Source of the DNA: Pigoraptor vietnamica | Lineage: Eukaryota > Opisthokonta > Filasterea | Length of the DNA stretch: 16,418 nt | Direction of reading: 5' to 3' | Assembly: GCA_943704525.1 (NCBI GenBank) | Contig: CALSCQ010001198.1 | Coordinates: 1-16,418 of the forward strand | Shown here: one piece after another, positions 8,826 through 16,418 of the stretch | Layout: each line of letters begins with the position of its first letter | Numbering within the stretch: position 1 is the first letter of the stretch | Notes under the pieces: generated by a model | The model's input: only the letters and a program-made list of their open reading frames with translations | Told to the model about the DNA's origin: nothing | Databases searched by the model: none | Translations under genes and position numbers: made by a program

Positions 8826-11800
8826 ATGGCGCAGGCGGTCCGTGGCAAGGACAGGGCGATCTTCCAAGTAAAAGCAGTAACTTACAAGCCGCCCGCGCAG
8901 GTGCGCCGATGGTGGAGTTGATGTGCGTGTGCGATTGCGCACGTGTGTGTCTGCGTGCGTGTGCGATTGCGCACGTGTGTGTCTGCGTGCATGTGTGCGG
9001 TGCGCGCACGGGTGCGTTTGTCGGCTGTGTTTGTTTTGACGTGGTGGTGATATGCCGCTTCGCAGCTGGTGGACATGGTCGTGTGCAACAACATTATTGT
9101 GCTTGGCCTCGACACGTGCCGCATTGTGCGCCTCGACCTGGACAACCCGAAGGACCTCGACGAGGTGGAGGTGGGTCCCTTGCGACTGGGGATTGGTTTA
9201 ATCGTCTTCCGATTGGATGAGTTGCGACAATGTGAACATGAGTTAGACGCCTACGTGCGCAGCTGTCCATGGCACCGGTTGTTTCCCGCGGACTTGCACT
9301 CACCCGCGCCCCCTTGCGCCAGGTCCCGCGCAAAAATGCGGACGACCGCATCCACCGGCTATTCATGGACCCCACCGGGCGGCACCTCATTGTCGCCCTG
9401 GAGAGCGGCGACAACTTCTATCTCCACCTGTCGTACCGCAAGTTCAAGGCGCTGTCCAAGATGAAGGGCGTGGTGATCGGTGGGTTGATGCACATGCTGC
9501 CACCGCCTCAGAATGCGCGCCGACACGCCCTGCCCGCGCAGAGTCCGTCGCGTGGAACCGCATCAGCCGCGAGGGCGCGTCCACACGGGAGATTCTGATT
9601 GGCACGAGCAAGGGCCTCATCTACGAGGCCGAGATTGAGCCGAGCGACGCTGGCTTTTTTGAAAAGCGCGAGGAAAAGTACTTCAAGCAGGTGCGGTCTG
9701 CCGTCCTTCCGCCGCTGTTGGACGCCTGTGGCCATGTGGCTCGATATCGGACGCTTGACTCTCTCTCTGCTCCCGCAGGTGTACGCTGGCGCCGCCGAGC
9801 AGTCGCAGCCGATCACTGGCCTCCGCTTTGAGCTATTTCCGACGTCCGGCGCGGGCGGCGAGCGCAAATTTCTTGTGGTGGCTGCGACGCCCACTCGCAT
9901 CTACCACTTCATCGGCACGGCGCCGGCGGATGCGCAGGCGCCCGTGTTTGCGCACGTGTTCGAGGGGTGCGACAACATGCCGTCCTTCCTCGAGCTGCCG
10001 GGGGAGCCGCGGTCGTCGGAGCTGCACTTTTTCTCCCGCTTTGGTGGCCTGCCGACGTCCTTTGCGTGGTCGACGGGGCCTGGCATCTATACGGGCAGTC
10101 TCGTGTTTGGGTCGCAGGTGGCGGGGGAGTCGGCCATGACGGACATTCGCCTGGTGCCGTACCCGGCCGAGGAGGGCGCCTTTGAGCTGCCGCTGTCGTT
10201 CCTTCTCACCGAGTTCCACTTTCTCTTTCTCTACGGGGACCGCTTCGATGCCGTGTCCATCCTCAGTGACCGGCGCGTGCTCACCGAGCGACTGGACGGC
10301 GTGCGCGGCCGCGTGCGGAAGCTCGTGTCGGACGCTGTCAAAGGCACGATGTGGGTGTTGCACGACGGGGGCGTGCTGGAGATTGTCGCGCACGCGGAGG
10401 ACCGCAACGTGTGGCGGATGTACCTCGACAAGCGCAAGTACGACATGGCGCTGCAGTACTGCGTGGACAATGCGGAGAACAGGGACACGGTGGGCGTCTG
10501 CCGACGTTTGCTTGCCGCAGCTGTGGAAACACGCACGCTTCATCACGCACATGCGCGCATTTTTTTGTGCCTTTGTAGCACGTACCTTCATCGACGCACC
10601 TGCTTCGTTTGTCACACGGATTTCTCCGTCGTGCCTCGCTTTCGCAGGTATTGACGGCGCAGGCGGACAATCTATTTGAGAGTGGCAACTTTATGAGCTC
10701 TGCGGTGGCGTACGCACAAACGAAGCGGCCGTTTGAGGACGTGACGCTTAAGTTTATCGAAAAGGGAGAGCGGGACGCTCTGATGATGTATCTTCTCAAA
10801 AAGCTCGACACGCTCAAGGCGGCGGTGGGCTCACGCGGGTGCTTGGGAGCCTTGTTTGTGCTGGGCTGTGGTTCTAAGCAGACATCCTCTTGCTCCCTGT
10901 GCCTCGCAGGAGAAGGCGCAGATTGTCATGGTGGCGACGTGGCTGGTCGAGCTCTACCTCAACAAGCTGAACGTGCTGAAGGAGGAGGGCAAGACGACCG
11001 GCCTCGAGCAGCTGCAGCTCGAATTCCGCCGCTTCTTGCAAGACGCCCGCATCAAGGTGCGGTGCGCCCAGTTTGTGTGGGCCATTGGTGCCAGGCACTC
11101 ACTCAGCCTTCGCCATTTCCACTGCTGTCACAGCTGCACGTGGCCCCCTATTGCCTCTGCGTTGTGTTGATTTCTTTTCGCCCTCCAGGACAATCTCAAC
11201 CGGCAGACGACGTACGACCTTATCGCGAGCCACGGGCGCGTTGACGACATGCTCTTCTATGCGGCGCTCATCGAGGACTACGAGCGCGTGATCAACCACC
11301 ACATCCAAACGGGCGACTACCGCACCGCCCTCAGGACTCTCAGCAAGCAGGTGCGTGCGCGGTGCTCTCGTCCCAAACCCGCTCGATGTGTGGCTGCGAT
11401 TGGTTGTGAGCTTGGTGTCTGACTGCGGGCCTATTGTCCAGAACGACGAGGAGCTGTTCTACAAGTTCTCGCCCATTCTGATGCTGCACGTGCCGCAAGA
11501 GACTGTCGACGCGTGGATTGCCAACAAGGGGCTCGAGCCCAGCCGCCTCATCCCAGCGCTCGTGCGGTACGACCAGCACAACGCCACCGATGCAGCGGTG
11601 GGTGTTTCCGAGGCAATGACTAAGTCGATGGGTTCAACCCCTATGACTGCCACAAACTACTGTCCTTGTGCACACGAGAAGTCACTGCTATTGCTGTTGT
11701 GTGGCAGTGCACACTCACACGCGCTCGCCGCAGGCAAACAACCACGCCGTGCGCTACCTCGAGCACTGCGTGATGATGGACCGGAACCGCGACCCGGCCA

Positions 11801-13295
11801 TCCACAACTACCTGCTGTCCCTTTACGCCAAGATGAAGGACGACAGCCGCCTGCTATCCTTCCTCAACTCGCAGGTTCGCTTGCAATACCTCCTTTATCG
11901 ATGCGCGTGCGCGATTGCTGCGTACTGACACGCCATCTCCCCTTGTGCAGCTCGAGTCCGGCATCATGTTCGACCTCAAGTATGCGCTGCGGCTGTGTAA
12001 GGAGGAGGGCAAGCTGCGCGCCTGTGTGCACATCTACTCGGCGATGGGTCTGTACGAGGAGGCCGTCAATCTGGCGCTGCAGGTGCGTGCGTTAGAACGC
12101 GGGCTTGCGCATGTGCCGGCTGCCTCACCAGGCATTCGCGCCTCGCAGGTGGACGTTGACCTCGCGAAGATCAACGCCGACCGCCCGGAGGACGACGATG
12201 CGCTGCGAAAGAAGCTGTGGCTGTGCATTGCCCGCCACGTCGTCGAGAAGGAGAAGGACATCCGCAGGTGCGTGTTGTGCCCGTTCCCACGGGAATGTGC
12301 GGTCTGTCTTGACCCTGTTGGCGGCATGTGTAACTGTGGCCCTCCTCCCCACGGCAGGGCGATGGCATTTGTGAACAGCTGCGACCTGCTCAAGATCGAG
12401 GACATCCTGCCCTTCTTCCCGGACTTCACCACAATCGACCACTTCAAGGTGTGAAGGACGCGCTTTCGCAGTTGTCCCACATGTCCCTTGCCGCAGTTTG
12501 GCGGGGTCCATGGGCAACCGTCGACCGTTGAGGCTAATCCCGCATTTCGCAGGACGCCATCTGCACGTCACTGGACGGATACAACAAGCACATCGGCGAC
12601 CTCAAGCACGAGATGGACGAGGCCACGCAGAGCGCCAAGGCTATCCGCGCCGACATCCAGGAGCTGCGCAACAAGTGCGTCCGCGACCCTTCTTTCTGCT
12701 TTGCTTCTTCGCTCACAATCGCTTACAATCGATTCCCTCTCCGCTTACAATCGACTTTGCACGACGGCTTTGCCTCGTTCGCAGGTTTGGCATTGTCCAC
12801 AGCACCGACAGCTGCTCGCTGTGCCGATTTCTCATCCTCTCGCGCCCATTCTACATGTTCCCCTGCGAGCACCTCTTCCACGCCGACTGCCTCGTGAAGG
12901 AGGTGCGTGAGCTTGGCCGCGCGTGTTGCCGTCGCGTGGTGACATCCACTGACGTCCCTCCGTCGTAGGCCTCGCAATACCTGAGCAACGTGCAACGGCA
13001 GCGCGTCATCGATCTCTACTCGCGCGTTGCCACGAGCGTGGCGCCAGTGGGCGCAGCAAGCGGCGATGACATTGCGCAGGTCGTCACACCCTTCGACCGC
13101 CTGAGGGTGGGTATTATGTGCGTGCTTCTGGCTCTGGAGACCCCCCCAATGACACGAGTCCCCGCGCTGCAGAACGAGCTTGACGACATTATCGCGGCCG
13201 AGTGTGTGCTGTGTGGCGAGCAGATGATCCGCTCCGTCGACAGGCCGTTTGTGCGGCCGGATGAGGACGCCGTCGCGCGGAGTTGGAGCCTCTAA
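8826..13295 (+). CDS. VPS18: VPS18 (Pep3/deep orange), HOPS/CORVET core subunit with RING-H2 domain (17 exons)
   Basis: Exons: 8826-8900, 9066-9170, 9323-9479, 9542-9690, 9779-10489, 10648-10824, 10910-11056, 11189-11350, 11442-11597, 11734-11874, 11951-12082, 12149-12267, 12358-12448, 12553-12674, 12785-12902, 12969-13106 and 13173-13295. They join in frame to 940 aa; human VPS18 has 973. VPS18 belongs to the class C core of the HOPS and CORVET tethers, which drive endosome and lysosome/vacuole fusion. An N-terminal beta-propeller region (to about 330) is followed by an alpha-solenoid with clathrin-type repeats. Landmarks are LFYKFSPIL, AIHNYLLSLYAK, FDLKYALRLC, KKLWLCIARHVVE and KIEDILPFFPDFTTIDHFK. 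A short coiled segment precedes the C-terminal RING-H2, whose eight ligands all remain: C825, C828, C842, H844, H847, C850, C911, C914. The long gap before the last CxxC matches the family. The start at 8826 gives a short N terminus; in-frame ATGs at 8688 and 8583 are alternatives. Confidence 0.95.
8924..8987. repeat. 32-bp tandem duplication in VPS18 intron 1
   Basis: Two adjacent near-identical 32-bp copies (8924-8955 and 8956-8987) fill much of intron 1 (8901-9065). Each contains GTGCGATTGCGCAC, an imperfect palindrome with a five-base stem, and a GTGTGTGT run. Further GTGC-rich sequence follows. It looks like a recent minisatellite-type duplication in non-coding DNA. Confidence 0.85.
12710..12753. 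repeat. Three copies of a 12-base motif in VPS18 intron 14
   Basis: CGCTCACAATCG (12710-12721), CGCTTACAATCG (12720-12731) and CGCTTACAATCG (12742-12753) lie in intron 14 (12675-12784), 31 to 74 bases before the acceptor. The CTTAC or CTCAC inside each could serve as a branch point, giving redundant branch sites. The repeat is seen directly; the branch role is inference. Confidence 0.6.
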
Positions 13296-13437
13296 CAACG
13301 CGCCACTGTGTCTCTGTGCAAGCGATCGCCCAATTGGCGGCACAGCCATCGTTCGCTTGATACTGAGGCAGAGTCGCCACAACTCAGGCGCAAAACTTCC
13401 ATCGGAAGACCAGCGACGCGTGTGGAAAGAGCCTTCA
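13296..13437. other. Convergent intergenic region between VPS18 and the ceramidase gene
   Basis: Only 142 bp separate the two stop codons, so both 3' UTRs and polyadenylation sites must fit here or overlap. No AATAAA or close variant is visible on either strand. I see no further gene. Confidence 0.5.
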
Positions 13438-14543
13438 TCATCGCTTGTCGTCCACAAGTACCACATAGGGCAATCCGAGACGCCCGGCTGCGCGCGGCCA
13501 GTAGCGCACCGCAGCCGTCCCACGCGACAGAGTCCCGTCCACCCTGCGCGTGTGCGCGTCCATGCAGCAGCCAACGGCGACCGCCCCGTGGCTTGCAAAG
13601 TAGACGAGCACGTGCCACGCGGCGTGCAGCTGGGCGGGCGGAAGTAAGAGTACGGCATGGGGGGAAAGGGGGAAGCGGGAAAGTTCGATTGCACACTTGA
13701 CACACGCGAAAGACGCAAGACAGATACCGAGGCCCCACCTGTAGCGGTACGGGACACACGAGGCGATCGATCGCCCAGCACGCGACGGCGGCAAGAAAAA
13801 GGAGCGCGCAGTTGCGGCTCAGCCCGCGCGTCTCCGGCGGCAACCGCGAACCCAACGCGCGCACCTCGACAATGGCGACGTAGCAGAGGGGAAACCCGGC
13901 GAGGAGGAGCAAGGGCGCATTGAGCATGGACGCGCGGCGGCCGAGCGAGAAGGACGCTGCTGTGCCCACAAGCCCCACCACCGCAAGCACGCCACGGAAC
14001 GCGGCGCGCGAGGGGAAGCCGACGGCCGCAATGCGCGCGGGGGGTATCCACTCGGCGGCGCCGACGAGGATCACCCACAGAATGGCAAGCTCGTCAATGA
14101 TCTGGCCCGCAAAGCTGAGCGTCGCGTGGAAGTACGCGCTGCCGAAGCCAACCGCAATGAGCAGCGCAAACACCTGCGAAACTCGGGAGCATGAGACACA
14201 GCAGAGCGCGCAGTCACCGCGACGCGTGCGTCACACTCACCGCGTGCACGGCGGGGCCGCACCTGCGCGCATACGGGGCATAAAGCCGCATGGACAGCAG
14301 GCTGACGGCGACAAACGGGATGTTGGAGACGACATTGTAGAACTCGGCCACCAGCGACGACACCTCGTAGTTGCCTGCAGGCACACAGCGTCAATGGCGC
14401 ACGGCGGCGATGCGCGTGGGACGGTGCGGGTGGTCACTCCCATGCATGATGATAGGAAAGGGGCGCAATCATGAGGCGTCACCTTCACACCAGTCGATGG
14501 CGGAGCTGTGCGGCGCCCATATGTCGTCGTCGACAGGCGCCAT
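13438..14543 (-). CDS. ACER3: Alkaline ceramidase, ACER3/YPC1 type, seven-transmembrane (4 exons)
   Basis: Exons on the minus strand: 14543-14483, 14374-14241, 14173-13739 and 13629-13438. They join in frame to 273 aa; human ACER3 has 267. The enzyme hydrolyses ceramide to sphingoid base and fatty acid in ER or Golgi membranes. The start MAPVDDDIWAP resembles the ACER3 N terminus. Calcium-site residues known from ACER3 align as D17, W18, E20, N22 and E31. The active-site zinc ligands align as H81 (in SAYFHATL), H212 and H216 (in LHAAWH), and S77 and D92 (in IIDEL) are kept, so the site looks intact. Seven hydrophobic segments fall near 33-52, 66-83, 90-107, 122-140, 149-168, 186-204 and 213-232. 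Introns are 108, 67 and 109 nt with GTG donors and CAG acceptors. The gene converges on VPS18 and follows the dehydrogenase gene on the same strand. ACER1/2-type substrate range cannot be excluded. Confidence 0.93.
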
Positions 14544-14825
14544 GTGTGCGTTTTCTGCGTGTCACCGTATCGGCAGCCCACGGGCGGGAGAGGCCTCTTC
14601 TGTGTTGGCAGCTTTGAAAGTGACAGTCAGGTGCTCCACTTCGTTGCGTGGGTGCGGTCACCATCGACCCAGAAGTGCCGTTGGGCCAGCAGAAAAGTTC
14701 CACCCGGGGCACATCAGCATATTACACACGAGCCTTCTCTCTTCTCTCGCCAAGACCAATAAAAACGAGTGGCACTGGGCACAGATTGTGTTGTTGCTTA
14801 TTGTTCGATACAAAAAAGTGTGCGC
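14544..14825 (-). promoter_or_regulatory. Intergenic region: dehydrogenase 3' end and ceramidase promoter
   Basis: This 282-bp stretch lies between two minus-strand genes. It must hold the 3' UTR of the dehydrogenase and the promoter of the ceramidase. Just after the dehydrogenase stop the minus strand carries a T run and then AACAATAAGC, which could be a weak polyadenylation signal. On the plus strand CCAATAAAAACG is seen at about 14756-14767, but no plus-strand gene ends here. No other gene is evident. Confidence 0.4.
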
Positions 14826-15923
14826 TCACGACGTCTCGGACAGCGCGCGATCAAAGCGCGCCTTTGAGACGCCGACTTCGCCGCCGGCCGCCACGAGGTC
14901 ATCCCACGTCCCTGGCGGCACCGGTATGCCGTTGCGCTCGCGTGCATCGCGACTGGCCGCCTCGGGCTCGCCCGGCACAAGCACGGGGCCCTCCCCGTTG
15001 GCCGTGCTGACCTCGTCGCTGCGCGGGCACGACTTCATGAAGCGCACGACGTCCTCGGCGTCCTTCAGAAAGCTCGGCGTCGCTGGTGGCGCAATGATCA
15101 CCGAGAGCATCGAGTTGATGATGGTGTCGTCGTCCGGGTTGGCCTCCGGCGCGACGCTCATGCCCCCCGTCAGCGCCGACGCAAACAGCTCGCACATGAG
15201 CGCCAAAGCGTAGCCCTTGTGCTCGGCGAACGGAAGCAGCGCACCCTTCGGCTGCACGAACTTGGTGCGCGGGTCCTGCGTTGGCCGACCGGTCGCGTCG
15301 ATCAGGCATCCCGGGGGGACCTCCCGCCCGGCCGCCATCGCCTCGCGCACCTTGCCCAGTGCTATCTTCGACGTCGCAAAGTCCGTGATGATCGGCGGGA
15401 CGTCACGTGCGGGCGAGGGAAAGCCAATGGCGATGGGGTTCGTCCCCAGGCGCACCTCGCGCCCGCGGTAGGGCGCCACAAGGCCCTCGTGGCCCGTCAC
15501 GTTCACAAGGTGCACGCTCGCAAACCCGCGCGCGGCCGCAATCTCCGCATAGCCCCCGATGCGACCGAGGTGGTGCGAGTTCTGCAGGCGCACGACGCAC
15601 ACGCCGTGCTTTTCGGCGCGCTCAATGCCCATCTCCATCGCGATTCGCCCGGCCACCTGGCCGTACGCGCGGTCCGCATCAAGGGTGAGCGTGGCGCCAG
15701 TGTCGGACACAACGCGCGGCGGCGGTGCGTTCATGCGCAGGCGCCCATCTTTCGCGGTGCGCACGTAACGCGGCAAATAGCCAACGCCGTGGGAGTCGAT
15801 GCCGGCCAGGTTGGATGCGACGAGCGCCGCAGCCACCTCGCGCGCCTCGGGGGCGCTGGACCCGGCCGCCTCGAGCAGCGTCGCGGCAAGGGCGCGGAGG
15901 GCGTTGGGGCGAATGGTCGGCAT
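14826..15923 (-). CDS. Ldh2-family NAD(P)-dependent 2-hydroxyacid dehydrogenase, YbiC/HcxB-like (intronless)
   Basis: A single open frame of 365 aa starts at the ATG at 15923. The frame is open further upstream, but only to a GTG codon, not an ATG. The Ldh2/malate-L-lactate dehydrogenase family reversibly converts 2-oxoacids and 2-hydroxyacids with NAD(P)H and is unrelated to classical LDH/MDH. Family motifs are clear: SNLAGIDSHGVG with catalytic-type His45, LDADRAYGQVA, NSHHLGRIGGYAE, RLGTNPIAIGFPS, DFATSKIALGKV, VPPGCLID, FAEHKGYALALMCE and, near the end, VLVPGEPEA. Spacing and the HGVG, HHLGRIG and EHKGYAL forms recall E. coli YbiC/HcxB (about 361 aa) more than AllD or YiaK. I see no targeting peptide, so the enzyme is probably cytosolic. 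All other complete genes in the window have three or more introns. Lack of introns plus bacterial-type similarity suggests horizontal transfer, though Ldh2 genes also occur in some animals and fungi. The exact substrate is unknown. Confidence 0.93.
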   Translation of the reverse strand: MPTIRPNALRALAATLLEAAGSSAPEAREVAAALVASNLAGIDSHGVGYLPRYVRTAKDGRLRMNAPPPRVVSDTGATLTLDADRAYGQVAGRIAMEMGIERAEKHGVCVVRLQNSHHLGRIGGYAEIAAARGFASVHLVNVTGHEGLVAPYRGREVRLGTNPIAIGFPSPARDVPPIITDFATSKIALGKVREAMAAGREVPPGCLIDATGRPTQDPRTKFVQPKGALLPFAEHKGYALALMCELFASALTGGMSVAPEANPDDDTIINSMLSVIIAPPATPSFLKDAEDVVRFMKSCPRSDEVSTANGEGPVLVPGEPEAASRDARERNGIPVPPGTWDDLVAAGGEVGVSKARFDRALSETS

Positions 15924-16101
15924 GCTGCGAATGGGCGCACTCGCGTTTGAACGCAGATGCTTTCGAGTGCGCGTCGCTTCTGTTTCGTACGCACTCTCTG
16001 ACTTCCAGATGTTCCACACGTGACGTAAGAGTCGCGGTGGAGTGGCAGGTGAGGGTTACGCAACCGGTTTGCAACAACAGTGCCACATAATTTCTTTTTT
16101 T
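15924..16101 (-). promoter_or_regulatory. Intergenic region: UBC9 3' end and dehydrogenase promoter
   Basis: This 178-bp gap between two minus-strand genes must hold the UBC9 3' UTR and the dehydrogenase promoter. It contains CACGTGACGTAA at 16017-16028, which combines an E-box and a TGACGTAA (CRE/ATF-like) element, about 94 bp before the dehydrogenase ATG. An A-rich run on the minus strand (T run on plus, about 16091-16103) overlaps the UBC9 stop codon. The regulatory role is inferred from position and motif only. Confidence 0.35.
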
Positions 16102-16365
16102 TTACTTTGGCGTGAACTTTAGTGCCTGCTGCTTGATCGTCTTGTTGTACTGTTCGCGGTTTCCTCTGCGCAGGGGGCACGTGCGCACCGGCAGCGGCGT
16201 CAATCGCGGGAGACGGTGGTTTAAGGGCGGTGCAAAAGTGCACTGATGATTGCAATGGCAGTGTCTCGAGTGCTGCGCTACCCACGTGTACATGTAGAAG
16301 GCTTCGGACTGCGCGGGGTCCTTCTCGTTCGGGTCGTTGAGAAGCTCCTGAATGCCAAGCAATAT
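16102..16365 (-). CDS. UBC9: SUMO-conjugating enzyme UBC9, C-terminal part (two exons, truncated by window end)
   Basis: Two minus-strand exons, 16365-16286 and 16165-16102, give 46 C-terminal codons plus stop. UBC9 is the E2 enzyme that carries SUMO. The sequence [13 protein letters not shown] followed by [14 protein letters not shown] is diagnostic of the UBC9 C terminus (human [13 protein letters not shown] and DPAQAEA). The final exon, [16 protein letters not shown], fits the last helix. The proposed intron is 16285-16166 (120 nt, GTGGGT to GCAG). It can also be read through without a stop, but the resulting insert does not fit the family. The catalytic Cys region lies beyond the window. 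Upstream of 16365 a CAG acceptor is followed, on the minus strand, by intron sequence with a poly-G run. Confidence 0.9.
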   Translation of the reverse strand: MLLGIQELLNDPNEKDPAQSEAFYMYTWVAQHSRHCHCNHQCTFAPPLNHRLPRLTPLPVRTCPLRRGNREQYNKTIKQQALKFTPK

Positions 16366-16409
16366 CTGCCACGCGCGGCCGTAAGCTTCCATGCATTCAT
16401 GTCCGCACT

Positions 16410-16418
16410 CCCCCCCCC
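16410..16418. repeat. Poly-C run at the right window edge
   Basis: Nine C residues end the window and may continue past it. They lie in an intron of UBC9, as poly-G on the coding strand. Confidence 0.85.

Noticed and set aside
11915-12454. Continuous 179-codon open frame read as one VPS18 exon
   Set aside because: It includes two stretches with good GTGCGT donors and CAG acceptors (12083-12148 and 12268-12357). Removing them restores alignment to VPS18 without gaps. The open frame arises because both introns are stop-free multiples of three.
12990-13295. Unspliced last VPS18 exon, with 13107-13172 as coding
   Set aside because: The segment starts GTGGGT, ends GCTGCAG and breaks the alignment just before the conserved LDDIIAAECVLC. 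It is treated as a 66-nt intron, although retention remains formally possible.
15924-16019. N-terminal extension of the dehydrogenase to 16019
   Set aside because: The extension opens with GTG, not ATG, has no homology to the family, and the ATG at 15923 gives the normal length.
234-16365. A shared pathway or new multi-gene system linking the six genes
   Set aside because: The genes serve unrelated, mostly conserved cellular roles, face both ways and show no common regulatory signature beyond scattered E-boxes expected by chance.
16102-16392. 96-codon frame starting MEAYGRAW as a complete small protein
   Set aside because: It is the UBC9 C terminus with an unspliced intron and a 5' extension into the preceding intron. 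A CAG acceptor lies exactly where the conserved ILLGIQ begins.

Overview
The window looks like nuclear DNA from a GC-rich, probably unicellular eukaryote. It is gene-dense and intron-rich, with short GT-AG introns (about 50 to 294 nt). Dinucleotide microsatellites and poly-C/poly-G runs fall only in introns and intergenic DNA. The proteins are typically eukaryotic (DXO/RAI1, VPS18, alkaline ceramidase, UBC9). No operon, IS element, CRISPR array, tRNA or rRNA was seen. I cannot name the species; intron style and protein content do not point firmly to one lineage. I deduced all splice sites by hand from frame continuity and remembered family conservation.

Layout, left to right. (1) 1-233: a long (AC)n tract and the 5' region of gene 1. 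(2) 234-2669, plus: an eight-exon DXO/RAI1 decapping nuclease, 399 aa. (3) 2709-8365, minus: a six-exon gene for a coiled-coil protein of about 1,718 aa that I do not recognise. It converges on DXO with 39 bp between the stop codons. (4) 8366-8825: a shared divergent promoter region. (5) 8826-13295, plus: VPS18, the RING-bearing core subunit of the HOPS/CORVET tethering complexes, 17 exons, 940 aa. (6) 13438-14543, minus: a four-exon alkaline ceramidase of ACER3/YPC1 type, 273 aa, convergent with VPS18. (7) 14826-15923, minus: an intronless Ldh2-family 2-hydroxyacid dehydrogenase closest in memory to bacterial YbiC/HcxB. (8) 16102-16365, minus: the last two exons of the SUMO-conjugating enzyme UBC9, cut by the window end.

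The genes do not form a pathway. They cover RNA cap quality control, vesicle tethering, ceramide hydrolysis, hydroxyacid metabolism and SUMO conjugation, which is ordinary mixed eukaryotic gene order. I found no convincing new multi-gene system. The points most worth following are the large orphan coiled-coil protein, the intronless bacterial-type dehydrogenase among intron-rich genes, the strong GTG preference at splice donors, and several introns that are multiples of three and free of in-frame stops.
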